A DNA stretch of 36,843 bases from Mycolicibacterium chubuense. GTDB lineage: Bacteria; Actinomycetota; Actinomycetes; Mycobacteriales; Mycobacteriaceae. How positions within the stretch are numbered: position 1 is the first letter of the stretch; every line of letters begins with the position of its first letter. The notes below the pieces were generated by a model. The model did no database searches, had not been told where the DNA came from, and worked only from the letters and a program-made list of their open reading frames with translations. The stretch spans positions 28,017 through 64,859 of the forward strand of contig NZ_JYNX01000008.1 of the NCBI RefSeq assembly GCF_001044255.1, given 5' to 3'. Of the stretch, positions 15,869 to 23,156 are shown piece after piece. The translations under genes were made by a program, and so were the position numbers.

Positions 15869-16195
15869 GTGGTCGTCAAATCCGTCCTGCTGTTCGTCCT
15901 GGCCGCAGTCCTCGAGATCGGGGGAGCCTGGCTGGTGTGGCAGGGCATCCGCGAACACCGCGGATGGCTGTGGATGGGCGCCGGTGTGATCGCGCTGGGC
16001 GCATACGGTTTCGTCGCCGCGTTTCAGCCTGACGCGCACTTCGGCAGGGTGCTGGCGGCCTACGGCGGCGTGTTCATCGTCGGTTCGCTGCTGTGGGGCA
16101 TGGCCGCCGACGGCTTCCGGCCCGACCGGTGGGACGTCGCGGGCGCGCTGGTCGCTCTGGCGGGGGTGGCGCTGATCATGTACGGACCCCGCTGA
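15869..16195 (+). CDS. YnfA/UPF0060 family small membrane protein
   Basis: 108-residue protein with four predicted membrane helices (about residues 4-22, 32-50, 60-78 and 87-105) and the family signature [19 protein letters not shown] at the start and [20 protein letters not shown] in the middle. YnfA proteins resemble small multidrug-resistance transporters in size and topology; a transport role has been proposed but the physiological substrate is unclear. The GTG start lies 15 nt after the amine oxidase stop, and the stop is 4 nt from the end of the opposite-strand gene. Family assignment is good; function is inferred. Confidence 0.82.
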   Translation: MVVKSVLLFVLAAVLEIGGAWLVWQGIREHRGWLWMGAGVIALGAYGFVAAFQPDAHFGRVLAAYGGVFIVGSLLWGMAADGFRPDRWDVAGALVALAGVALIMYGPR

Positions 16196-16199
16196 GCGT

Positions 16200-17096
16200 T
16201 CACCCCAGATGCGCGCTGTCGTCGTCGAGGTCGTCGCGGCGCAAACCCATCGGCGTCCCGGCGGGCACGTCGCCCGCGGCGATCACGGTGCGCGTGATCG
16301 GGGTCAGCGCCCGGAACAGGGCCTCGACCTCGTCGTCGTCGAGGGCGTCGAGCGCAGGCAGGGCAAGGGCGTCGGTGGTGTCCTCGATCCGCTGCTTGAG
16401 GGCGCGGCCGGCGTCGGTGAGTGCGCCGTCGGCCCCGAGCAGTCCCCGCCGGCGCAGCGCGTCGGTGTGCAACGCCCATTGCGCGTCGTCGTAGTCGCGG
16501 CTGCGTTTGATCATCTCCTCGGGCACCCGGCCCGCCGCGGCGTGCAGCACGTTGCATTCGCGGCCCGAAAGTCCCTCGGCGGCGAGCACGGCGACGTGTC
16601 CGTCGCCGCGGTGTTCGCGCAGCAGTGTCGCGGCGTGCCACAGCCGTGCCACCGGCTCCGACGGCCAGGACAGCGATCGGTTGGCGGCATACAGTGCCCG
16701 CCCGCTGACGTCGGCCCCGCTTGCCGCGCGAGCCGCCAGGTCGGCGGCCACGGCCGCGGCCGCGTCGGTGACGCCGCAGCGGCGCAGCGCCGCCGCGGCC
16801 GAGTCTTCCCGGGCGCCCAGCGCGTCAGCCGGTGACGCGATGTCCCACGCCGCGGGCAGAGCTTTGGCCACCCGTTCGGGGGTGAAGTTGTAGAACAGCG
16901 CGGTCACCACCTCGGCGGGCACCGGGCCCAGCGGTGCCGACCGGGCGGCGAGATAGCCCATCCAGAAGCCTCGGTACCCGAGGCCGTCGAGGGCGGTCCT
17001 GGACTCCGGGGCGAAGTAGGTGACGGCGTGCACGGGTTCGATCCGGTCGAAGAGCCGACGGGCCAGCGTCGTGGGCCGGCGCGGTTGTCTGTCCAC
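16200..17096 (-). CDS. SCO6745 family protein (helix-rich, MarR-like C-terminal region)
   Basis: About 298 residues. The N-terminus has the pattern common to actinobacterial SCO6745-like proteins: LARRLFDRIEPVHAVTYFAP and GYRGFWMGYLAARSAPLGPV near residues 12-60, then a long Ala-rich helical region. The C-terminal third contains DYDDAQWALHTDALRRRGLL followed by DGALTDAGRALKQRIEDTTD, which looks like a winged-helix element similar to MarR proteins. Function is unknown. I give the GTG start at 17096; a TTG four codons earlier (17108) is the alternative. The upstream region is shared with the divergent DUF4333 lipoprotein gene. The stop is 4 nt from the YnfA stop on the other strand. Confidence 0.75.
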   Translation of the reverse strand: MDRQPRRPTTLARRLFDRIEPVHAVTYFAPESRTALDGLGYRGFWMGYLAARSAPLGPVPAEVVTALFYNFTPERVAKALPAAWDIASPADALGAREDSAAAALRRCGVTDAAAAVAADLAARAASGADVSGRALYAANRSLSWPSEPVARLWHAATLLREHRGDGHVAVLAAEGLSGRECNVLHAAAGRVPEEMIKRSRDYDDAQWALHTDALRRRGLLGADGALTDAGRALKQRIEDTTDALALPALDALDDDEVEALFRALTPITRTVIAAGDVPAGTPMGLRRDDLDDDSAHLG

Positions 17097-17131
17097 ACCG
17101 GCAGTCAATCACCCCGTCCTGGCGGGTCTGC

Positions 17132-17137
17132 TAACGT
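17132..17137 (+). promoter_or_regulatory. Candidate -10 box TAACGT for the DUF4333 lipoprotein
   Basis: TAACGT fits TANNNT and predicts a start near 17144, giving a leader of about 15 nt to the GTG at 17159 or 30 nt to the ATG at 17174. No convincing -35 is visible. Confidence 0.35.
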
Positions 17138-17158
17138 CCCCAGCACCTGGGGTCGGGG

Positions 17159-17911
17159 GTGACGGGGAAGCGGATGGCGAAGCTGATCAGTGCGGTCGCC
17201 GGACTGGCCGTCATCTGCGCCGTGCTGACGTCCTGCAGTTCGCCGGTCAGTTCCGATGCCGTGCCCGCGGTGGCCCCCGACGATCTGCAGGCCGACATCG
17301 CCCAGCGGTTGGCCGCCGCGGGGGAGAAGCCGCAATCGGTCACCTGCAAGGATCCCCTGGTCGGCGAGGTCGGGCAGTCGGCGCGCTGCGATGTCGTGCT
17401 CAGCACGACCAACAGCTTCGAACCGATCGTCACCGTCACCGGCATCGACGGCGGGTCGATCGTCTACGAGATGATCCCGGCGTTGTCGCGCGAACAGCTC
17501 GAACAGGCGGTGACGCGGCTGGCGGCCGATGCCGGCTCTGCCCCGGACACCGTCGCGTGCCCGACGGGCCTGCTGGGCCGGCCCCAGGCGACGGCTCAGT
17601 GCGACGTCACCGCCGGGGGCGCCACCCTGCGGCGCACCGCGGAGGTGACCAGTGTGGACGGGCTGACCATGAACTTCGACCTCGTGCCGCTGCTGACCAA
17701 GGCCGAGGTCGAGAACTCGCTGCTCGACGAACTCGCCACCCATCTGGGCAAGCGGCCGGAATCCGCGGTGTGTGGGGGCGACCTCGAAGGACGGGTGGGC
17801 AACACCGTGGACTGCACGGTGTCGGCCGGCTCGGAACGCGCCGAGCTGACGCTGACGGTCACCACCGTCGACGGGGCGAAGGTCGATTACACCTACGCAC
17901 CGCGGCGGTGA
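17159..17911 (+). CDS. DUF4333 lipoprotein with three tandem domains
   Basis: 250-residue predicted lipoprotein. The signal peptide ends in the lipobox VLTSC with Cys26. The mature part is three copies of a domain of about 70 residues with the same order: a helix (RLAAAGEKPQS, RLAADAGSAPD, ELATHLGKRPE), a Cys, about 14 residues with a Gly-x-x-Gly turn, a second Cys, then two strands ending in a D-G turn. The Cys pairs are in TCKDPLVGEVGQSARCDV, ACPTGLLGRPQATAQCDV and VCGGDLEGRVGNTVDCTV. This is the DUF4333 pattern of mycobacterial secreted proteins, whose role is unknown. The paired Cys probably form one disulfide per domain. GTG 17159 or ATG 17174 are both possible starts. It is convergent with the GntR gene, 5 nt apart. 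Confidence 0.8.
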   Translation: MTGKRMAKLISAVAGLAVICAVLTSCSSPVSSDAVPAVAPDDLQADIAQRLAAAGEKPQSVTCKDPLVGEVGQSARCDVVLSTTNSFEPIVTVTGIDGGSIVYEMIPALSREQLEQAVTRLAADAGSAPDTVACPTGLLGRPQATAQCDVTAGGATLRRTAEVTSVDGLTMNFDLVPLLTKAEVENSLLDELATHLGKRPESAVCGGDLEGRVGNTVDCTVSAGSERAELTLTVTTVDGAKVDYTYAPRR

Positions 17912-17916
17912 GCAGG

Positions 17917-18615
17917 TCAATCGCCCTCTGCCACCGCCGAAGCCGCCTCGTCGATGATCGCCCGCATCGCGCGCTCGGCCGCGTCCTCGTCGCTCAACCG
18001 GATGGCGCGGGCCACCTCGTCGTGCAGGGCGATGGCCGCCGGGTTCGGTCTGTCCGGCATCATGCCGTGGTGCGTGCGGCCTGAGAGCACCTCGGCCACC
18101 ACGTCGTTGAGCGCCCGGAACATCTCGTTGCCGCTGGCCTCCAGCAGGGTTCGATGAAAGATTTTGTCCGCCAACAGGTATGACTCGAGGTCGCCGGTGC
18201 GGCCGTGCACGACCATGTCCGAGACGGCGGCCGCCAGGATCCGGCACTGGTGCGGGTCCGCGCGGCGCGCGGCGAGTGCGGCGGCGGCCGGTTCGAAACC
18301 GCGGCGCAGTTCCGACAGCGACGCCAGTTGCGCGGCACGGTCATCGGAGTCCAGCCGCCAGCGAATCAGCCTGGGGTCGAACACATTCCATTTGTGCGAC
18401 GGCTGGATGGTGATGCCGACGCGGCGGCGGGAGGCCACCATGCCCATCGACTCCAGTACACGGATCGCCTCGCGTGCCACACTGCGCGACACCCCGTGCC
18501 GCGCACTGACCCCGTCCAGCGTGATGACCTGCCCCTCGGAGTACTCGCCGGACACGATTGCGGTGCCCAGCGCCGTCAGCACACTGTCGTGCAGCGCTCC
18601 GGTCTCCAGCGTCAC
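17917..18615 (-). CDS. FadR-subfamily GntR transcriptional regulator, probable gluconate repressor
   Basis: 232-residue repressor-type protein with an N-terminal winged helix (about residues 8-75; recognition part GVSARHGVSRSVAREAIRVL) and a C-terminal all-helical FCD ligand-binding domain. The FCD metal-ligand pattern is partly visible as DKIFHRTLLEAS and ALHDEVARAI. The gene is divergent from gntK-gntP across 124 nt containing two copies of the FadR-family operator, so it most likely senses gluconate or a phosphorylated derivative and represses gluconate uptake and phosphorylation, and probably itself. The GTG at 18615 is the only reasonable start near the HTH. The effector identity is inferred from context. 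Confidence 0.85.
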   Translation of the reverse strand: MTLETGALHDSVLTALGTAIVSGEYSEGQVITLDGVSARHGVSRSVAREAIRVLESMGMVASRRRVGITIQPSHKWNVFDPRLIRWRLDSDDRAAQLASLSELRRGFEPAAAALAARRADPHQCRILAAAVSDMVVHGRTGDLESYLLADKIFHRTLLEASGNEMFRALNDVVAEVLSGRTHHGMMPDRPNPAAIALHDEVARAIRLSDEDAAERAMRAIIDEAASAVAEGD

Positions 18616-18624
18616 CCATTCATC

Positions 18625-18635
18625 TTGTCATACGA
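18625..18635. promoter_or_regulatory. FadR-type operator site 1 (TTGTCATACGA)
   Basis: TTGTCATACGA matches the FadR-subfamily operator consensus TNGTNNNACNA exactly. It lies 10 nt upstream of the GTG of the regulator gene, in its leader or promoter, where binding would give autoregulation. It shares the core GTCATAC with site 2 read on the opposite strand. Confidence 0.65.
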
Positions 18636-18675
18636 TTTGCTGGATATGAATAAGTAGAACATTGTCGAGATACTC

Positions 18676-18704
18676 TTGCAATGGTATGACGATTGAGGCA
18701 TGCT
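18676..18704 (+). promoter_or_regulatory. Candidate gntK promoter (TTGCAA - 17 nt - CATGCT)
   Basis: A -35-like TTGCAA (18676-18681) and a -10-like CATGCT (18699-18704) are 17 nt apart, upstream of an AGGAGG ribosome site at 18729-18734 that serves the gntK ATG at 18740. Operator site 2 lies inside the spacer, so a bound regulator would block RNA polymerase directly. Confidence 0.45.
18682..18692. promoter_or_regulatory. FadR-type operator site 2 (TGGTATGACGA)
   Basis: TGGTATGACGA again fits TNGTNNNACNA. Its reverse complement, TCGTCATACCA, differs from site 1 at only two of eleven positions. It lies between the candidate -35 and -10 boxes of gntK. The two sites are 57 nt apart start to start, allowing repression of both divergent promoters. 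Confidence 0.65.
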
Positions 18705-18739
18705 GTGTGATCGTAAGCACAACTGGGTAGGAGGTCCCG

Positions 18740-19255
18740 ATGGCGTCACCCATCGTGGTCATGGGCGTTTCAGGGTCCGGGAAGTCGACTGTTGGCGCAG
18801 CGCTCGCGCAACGGGTGAGGGTGCCGTTCGCCGATGCCGACGACTTCCATCCGCCGGCCAACATCGCGAAGATGACGGCCGGCCTGCCGCTCGACGACGA
18901 TGACCGCTACCCGTGGCTGGAAATCATCGGCGACTGGTTGGCTCAGCGGTGCGACACCGGTGGGGTCATGAGCTGCTCGGCGCTCAAGCGCAGCTATCGG
19001 GAGCAGTTGCGGCGGCACTGCCCGGACGTCGAGTTCCTCCACCTCAGCGGCACCCCCGAGGTCATCAGCCGACGCCAGGCGAGCCGGCCCGGACACTTCA
19101 TGCCGGCGTCGCTGCTGGCTTCCCAGTTCGCCACCCTCGAACCCCTCGACGCCGACGAACGCGGCACCACCATCGACGTCGACCAGAGCATCGACGCGAT
19201 CGTCGACACCTACTGCGCCACCACCGGGATCACCACCGAACAGGAGAAGAAATGA
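18740..19255 (+). CDS. gntK: Gluconokinase GntK
   Basis: 171-residue P-loop kinase that converts D-gluconate and ATP to 6-phosphogluconate, feeding the pentose phosphate pathway. It has Walker A GVSGSGKST at residues 9-17, the gluconate-binding region FADADDFHPPANIAKMTAG near 30-48, then CSALKRSYREQLR near 79 and LHLSGTPEVISRRQASRPGHFMP near 100. Length is typical of the GntK/IdnK family. The ATG at 18740 has AGGAGG 5 nt upstream. The stop overlaps the gntP ATG (ATGA), so kinase and permease are translationally coupled. It is controlled by the divergent GntR-type regulator through the operator inside its promoter. Confidence 0.95.
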   Translation: MASPIVVMGVSGSGKSTVGAALAQRVRVPFADADDFHPPANIAKMTAGLPLDDDDRYPWLEIIGDWLAQRCDTGGVMSCSALKRSYREQLRRHCPDVEFLHLSGTPEVISRRQASRPGHFMPASLLASQFATLEPLDADERGTTIDVDQSIDAIVDTYCATTGITTEQEKK

Positions 19256-20718
19256 GTCCCCTCGCACTGACACTGCTGGCCGCCGACACCGAGTTACCGG
19301 AGCCCGTCGCGTCGGGCTGGCAACTGGTGATCGCCGCGCTGGCCGGCATCGCGGTGATCGTGGTGCTGATCACCGTCTTCAAGCTGCATCCCTTCCTCTC
19401 GCTCATCTTCGGCGCGCTGACCGTCGGCATCGTCGCGGGAATGAACATCGGCGACGTGCTGGAGTCGTTCTCCGACGGCTTCGGCACCACGGCCGCGGGC
19501 GTCGGCATCCTGATCGCACTCGGCGCGATGTTCGCCAAACTGCTCGCCGACTCAGGCGGTGCCGACGAGATCGTCGACACCATCGTGGGGCGGTCCTCGC
19601 CGCGCACACTGCCCTGGGCCATGGCGCTGGTCGGCGCGATCATCGGTCTGCCGATGTTCTTCGAGATCGGCGTCGTGCTGCTGATGCCGGTCATCTATCT
19701 GGTCGCCAAGCGCTCGGGTCAGTCCCTGATCACCATCGGAATCCCGGCGCTGGCAGGCCTTTCCGCGATGCACGGGCTCGTCCCGCCGCACCCGGGACCG
19801 CTGACCGCGATCGACCTGCTCGGCGCCGATCTCGGGGTGACGCTCGCGCTGGGCGTGGCGGTCGCGATCCCGACGGTCATCGTCGCGGGTCCGTTGTTCG
19901 GCAAGCTGGCCGGCCGCTGGGTCGTCATCGACATCCCGGACCGGTTCAATGCCGATGACCTCCGCGCCGACGGCGGCGGCGCCGGCGGCTCGGGCACAGG
20001 CGGCCCGGCCGGCGGCGCGGGCAGCGTGCAGACCGTCGCGCAGCGCACCCGCCCCAGCTTCGGCATCACGCTCTTCTCCGTGCTCCTGCCGGTGGCGCTG
20101 ATGATGGGCAAGGCGCTCGTCGACATCTTCATCGACGACGAGAACAGCCTGGTGCGGCAGACGTTCGACATCCTGGGCCGGCCGCTGATGGCGTTGTTGA
20201 TCGCGGTCGTCGTCGGCATCTTCACCCTCGGCCGGGGCGCCAAGATGACCCGCGATCAGATTGTGAAGTGCGTCGAATCCTCGCTGCCGCCGGTCGCCGG
20301 CATCATCCTGATCGTCGCCGCGGGCGGAGGTTTCAAGCAGCTGCTCGTCGACACCGGCATCGGGACGCTGCTCGCCGACTGGGCCAAGGGCGCCAACGTG
20401 TCGATCATCCTGCTGGCCTGGACGATCGCCGTCCTGATCCGCCTGGCCACCGGCTCGGCGACGGTCGCCACCATCACCGCGTCGTCGCTGATGCTCGGCC
20501 TTGTGGACGGCCTGAGCACCGGCGAGGTGTCGCTCGTCGTACTCGCGGTCGGCGCGGGCTCGCTGTTCTTCTCTCACGTCAACGACGCCGGGTTCTGGCT
20601 CATCAAGGAGTTCTTCGGGATGAGCGTCGGCCAGACCATCAAGAGCTGGTCGGTGATGGAGACCGTGCTCTCGGTGACGGGCCTGGTGCTGGTGCTGCTG
20701 CTCGGGATCTTCATCTGA
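19252..20718 (+). CDS. gntP: Gluconate:H+ symporter, GntP family
   Basis: 488-residue polytopic permease of the GntP family, importing gluconate for GntK. About 12 membrane segments are visible. Family landmarks are GFGTTAAGVGILIALGAMFA near residue 75, GLPMFFEIGVVLLMPV near 130, GLSAMHGLVPPHPGPLTAI near 167 and, near the C-terminus, RLATGSATVATITASSL and FFSHVNDAGFWLIKEFFGMS. A glycine-rich cytoplasmic loop at about residues 243-260 is longer than in the E. coli protein as I remember it. The ATG lies within the gntK stop. A related substrate such as another sugar acid is possible, but the adjacent gluconokinase makes gluconate the best call. Confidence 0.93.
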   Translation: MSPLALTLLAADTELPEPVASGWQLVIAALAGIAVIVVLITVFKLHPFLSLIFGALTVGIVAGMNIGDVLESFSDGFGTTAAGVGILIALGAMFAKLLADSGGADEIVDTIVGRSSPRTLPWAMALVGAIIGLPMFFEIGVVLLMPVIYLVAKRSGQSLITIGIPALAGLSAMHGLVPPHPGPLTAIDLLGADLGVTLALGVAVAIPTVIVAGPLFGKLAGRWVVIDIPDRFNADDLRADGGGAGGSGTGGPAGGAGSVQTVAQRTRPSFGITLFSVLLPVALMMGKALVDIFIDDENSLVRQTFDILGRPLMALLIAVVVGIFTLGRGAKMTRDQIVKCVESSLPPVAGIILIVAAGGGFKQLLVDTGIGTLLADWAKGANVSIILLAWTIAVLIRLATGSATVATITASSLMLGLVDGLSTGEVSLVVLAVGAGSLFFSHVNDAGFWLIKEFFGMSVGQTIKSWSVMETVLSVTGLVLVLLLGIFI

Positions 20719-20730
20719 TCCCGGGCGCGC

Positions 20731-21222
20731 TCAGGCCTTGACGACCTGGGTGCCGCCGGCGAGCTCGTCGTGCTTGCCCTGCTTGGTGGGGCTGCTGTTG
20801 ATGGTCACCGCGATCACGACGATCGCGACGACGCCGAGCAGCCCGCCGATGAACGGAATGATCGGCAACAGTGTCCACGAGTTGCGAATCGCGGACTGGG
20901 CGGCGGTGGGTTTGGCCGCCCCGCCCGGTCCGTGCACGCTCAGCCCGAGGATCTTCTTGCCCGGCGTCCAGCCCTGGGTCACCTCGAAGGCGACGTAGTA
21001 AGCGAACGTCAGGGCCCCGGTGAACAGTCCGGTGATCCAGACGTTCGACGCGGCCCCGATGACGTAGACGATGATCCCCCCGACGATGCCGACGATCAGA
21101 CCGTCGATGATCCGGGCGCCGAATCGCAGACCGAGACCGCCGGGATGACCGCCGGGACCGGGCGGCGGATAGCCGCCCGAGTACGCGTACTGGCCCGGCT
21201 GAGGGGGGTAATCGCTGGTCAT
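20731..21222 (-). CDS. RDD family membrane protein
   Basis: 163-residue protein with a Pro/Gly/Tyr-rich N-terminal stretch (residues 1-30) and an RDD domain: GLRFGARIIDGLIVGIVGG near residue 31 supplies the conserved Arg and Asp, two membrane helices follow, then VTQGWTPGKKILGLSV near 82 and a third helix near residues 115-140. The RDD family has no single known function; some members are ion antiporters or membrane scaffold proteins. Proline-rich N-termini of this kind are common in mycobacterial RDD proteins. The ATG at 21222 has no strong ribosome site; a possible -10 TACGGT lies at 21266-21261 on the same strand. It is convergent with gntP, 12 nt between stops. Confidence 0.82.
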   Translation of the reverse strand: MTSDYPPQPGQYAYSGGYPPPGPGGHPGGLGLRFGARIIDGLIVGIVGGIIVYVIGAASNVWITGLFTGALTFAYYVAFEVTQGWTPGKKILGLSVHGPGGAAKPTAAQSAIRNSWTLLPIIPFIGGLLGVVAIVVIAVTINSSPTKQGKHDELAGGTQVVKA

Positions 21223-21324
21223 GGGTGGTCTCTTTCTCGCGGCGGCTGCGATTCGAGCTCACCGTACCCATGCGGGGACCCGGGCGAGCAGAGTTTCACC
21301 CGGGATGAGAGGAAATGGCCGCGC

Positions 21325-22245
21325 TCAGCTCCAGCGCTTGCGGCGCTTCTTGACCTCGGAGCCGGCAGTGTCGGCCAGATCGGCGGCCCGGGCGCGGGCC
21401 AGCTCGGCCGAGCGCAGTGCGCGGTCGCGGGCCGCGTCGGCCAGTTCGGGTGCGCGGTCGCGGGCCACGTCGGCGAATTCCTCGCCACGGGCACGCGCGA
21501 CGTCGGCGAACTCCTCGCCGCGCTGACGCGCGACGTGCGCCAGCTCGCCGCCGCGTTCGCGGGCGATCTCGGCGAGTTCGCCGCCGCGCTCGCGGGCGAT
21601 CTCGGCAAGCTTCCCGCCGCGCTCGCTCGCCACCTCAGCGAACTCGCCGCCGCGTTCCCTCGCGATGTGGGCCAGTTCGCGGCCGCGCTCGGCGCCGACC
21701 TGCAGGCCGTGGCCGACCTTCTCGGCGAGTTCACTGTCGGCCAGCGAACCGCCCGCGGCGGCGCCGACCGGAAGGGCCGCGGTGACGGCTTCGGAGACCT
21801 TGCGCGCCGCGCGCCGGCCACGCCAGCCCAGCGACGGCTTCCCCTCGGTGTCCACGGCGGCGATGATCAGGCCACCGATCAGGCTGATGTCGGTCACGAA
21901 CGCGCGCCGCTCGTCGGCCTTGCGCTGCGGGTCGGCCTCGTTCCAGAAGTTGTGCCCGCCCAGCGAGCCCGGCACCACCGTCAGGGCCAGGGCGGCCGAG
22001 GCCACCCGGGGGAGCTTGCCGGTCGCGAGCAGCAGGCCGCCGCCGATCTGCACCGCCGCGTTGACACGGGCCACCGTCTCGGCGTTCGACGGCACGTTGG
22101 GGCCGACCGGGTCGGGCAACTTGCTGAGGCCCTCGAGGGTGTTCCGGGTGGCATCCGCCGCGGGCTTCGGGCTACGCAGAGCCTCGATCCCGCGGGAGAT
22201 GAACACGGCGGACAGCATGGGGCGCGCGACACGACGGATCAACAT
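21325..22245 (-). CDS. DoxX family membrane protein with a C-terminal hendecad-repeat tail
   Basis: 306-residue two-part protein. Residues 1-150 form a DoxX-type four-helix membrane domain, starting MLIRRVARPMLSAVFISRG, with VARVNAAVQIGGGLLLATG near 61 and VTDISLIGGLIIAAVDTEG near 117. Residues 186-295 are ten uninterrupted 11-residue repeats of the type ERGGELAEIAR, ending in a basic SEVKKRRKRWS tail. DoxX relatives take part in redox-linked membrane complexes in mycobacteria, but the function of this member is unknown. I chose the ATG at 22245 because it gives the usual DoxX N-terminus; an upstream in-frame extension of 19 codons looks non-coding. The repeats predict a long amphipathic helix or coiled coil. 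Confidence 0.8.
   Translation of the reverse strand: MLIRRVARPMLSAVFISRGIEALRSPKPAADATRNTLEGLSKLPDPVGPNVPSNAETVARVNAAVQIGGGLLLATGKLPRVASAALALTVVPGSLGGHNFWNEADPQRKADERRAFVTDISLIGGLIIAAVDTEGKPSLGWRGRRAARKVSEAVTAALPVGAAAGGSLADSELAEKVGHGLQVGAERGRELAHIARERGGEFAEVASERGGKLAEIARERGGELAEIARERGGELAHVARQRGEEFADVARARGEEFADVARDRAPELADAARDRALRSAELARARAADLADTAGSEVKKRRKRWS
21361..21690 (-). repeat. Ten tandem 33-bp units encoding 11-residue (hendecad) repeats
   Basis: Ten exact-length units run without insertion. In protein order they are ERGRELAHIAR, ERGGEFAEVAS, ERGGKLAEIAR, ERGGELAEIAR, ERGGELAHVAR, QRGEEFADVAR, ARGEEFADVAR, DRAPELADAAR, DRALRSAELAR and ARAADLADTAG. The central units are most alike and the edges diverged, as expected from unequal crossing-over or slippage followed by drift. 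The repeat lies wholly inside the DoxX-family gene. Confidence 0.9.
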
Positions 22246-22309
22246 GCCGGGTATGTTCCCACGCTCCAGAGCGGCCAAACCAGATACCGACGCCACCGTC
22301 ACGCGGCGG

Positions 22310-23137
22310 TCATCGGCCCGTGAGGAGCAGCTCCGCCAGGTGCGTCGTGGTCGCCACCCCGTCGTCGTACCCGCCCGCGGAACCGAGGTCGTTCATCACC
22401 GCCAGCGTGTAGCGCTGCTGGGCGCCGGCGAATCCCACGCTGTTGGTGACCCAGCCGCTGTCCTCCCGCGACCAGCCGTCCTTGTTGCCCGGCGCCAGCT
22501 GCGGTCCCGCGCCCCACACACCCCACTGCTGGTCGGGTGCGACGTGTTGCAGTTCGCCGACGACGGCCGCGGTGTCGGCCGCGTCGAGAGCGGTCAGCGT
22601 GAACGTCATCAGCCGGTCCAGGTCCTCCGGCGTGGCCTTCTGGAATCCCCAGTAGGGATACACGGAGCTGTAGCCGGGCTGGGGCCGGAAGCCGGTCAGT
22701 CCCAGCGCGGCGAAATCGGCGTTGAAGGTCCGGTGGTCGGCGCCGCCGTAGCGGGCCCACAGCGTGTCGGCGGCGTCGTCGTCGGAGGAGTGCAGCATCG
22801 CGGTCATCAACTGCCGGTCGGATGCGCTGAGCGTGATCGCACCGCTGCGGTTCTTCACCAGCAGGTCGTCGACCATGGCCAGCTTGATCGTCGACGCCGT
22901 CCACACCGGCGCGGCCGCTTCGGCGTTGCGGTGGACGAATCCGGTCTGCCGGTCGCGCAGCACATAGCCGACCGTGCCGGGCCGGTCGGCGAGGTAGGCA
23001 TCGGCGGCGGCGACCCGCCGCACCAGGTCGCAGTCGCTGTCGGCGGCGCACGCCGCTGCCGCCGGCGTCGCCCCGATCAGCGGCGCCACCGCGATCGACA
23101 CCGAAGCCAGTGCGGTCCGCCATCTCGTCAGGGTCAT
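22310..23137 (-). CDS. Exported serine hydrolase, class A beta-lactamase-like
   Basis: 275-residue exported protein of the serine beta-lactamase/penicillin-recognising fold. The signal peptide (residues 1-30) has positive charges then a hydrophobic core ending in ATPAAAA. The active-site elements appear in order: Ser82-x-x-Lys85 in [10 protein letters not shown], an SDN-like element SSDDDAAD near 114, and a KTG-like element KDGWSRE near 230. Two closely spaced cysteines (CAADSDC) follow the signal. The pattern fits mycobacterial serine hydrolases such as LppW-like proteins more than true beta-lactamases, because the SDN and KTG boxes are altered. The ATG at 23137 was chosen for the signal peptide. 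It starts only 19 nt from the divergent kinase gene, so its promoter probably lies within that coding region. Confidence 0.8.
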   Translation of the reverse strand: MTLTRWRTALASVSIAVAPLIGATPAAAACAADSDCDLVRRVAAADAYLADRPGTVGYVLRDRQTGFVHRNAEAAAPVWTASTIKLAMVDDLLVKNRSGAITLSASDRQLMTAMLHSSDDDAADTLWARYGGADHRTFNADFAALGLTGFRPQPGYSSVYPYWGFQKATPEDLDRLMTFTLTALDAADTAAVVGELQHVAPDQQWGVWGAGPQLAPGNKDGWSREDSGWVTNSVGFAGAQQRYTLAVMNDLGSAGGYDDGVATTTHLAELLLTGR

Positions 23138-23143
23138 CGAGGG

Positions 23144-23149
23144 TAGCTT
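23144..23149 (+). promoter_or_regulatory. Candidate -10 box TAGCTT for the FGGY kinase
   Basis: TAGCTT fits TANNNT and ends 7 nt before the GTG at 23157 with no ribosome-binding site between, predicting a leaderless transcript. It occupies most of the 19 nt space between two divergent genes. Confidence 0.45.
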
Positions 23150-23156
23150 CGCAGGC

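Noticed and set aside
21361-21690. Regular 33-bp repeats considered as a CRISPR array
   Set aside because: There are no unique spacers; the units are contiguous, in frame and encode 11-residue protein repeats.
22246-22302. N-terminal extension of the DoxX protein
   Set aside because: The 19 extra residues do not resemble the family, and the ATG at 22245 begins the usual DoxX N-terminus.
22310-23137. True beta-lactamase resistance gene
   Set aside because: The SDN and KTG boxes are altered (SDD, KDG), so only the fold can be claimed.
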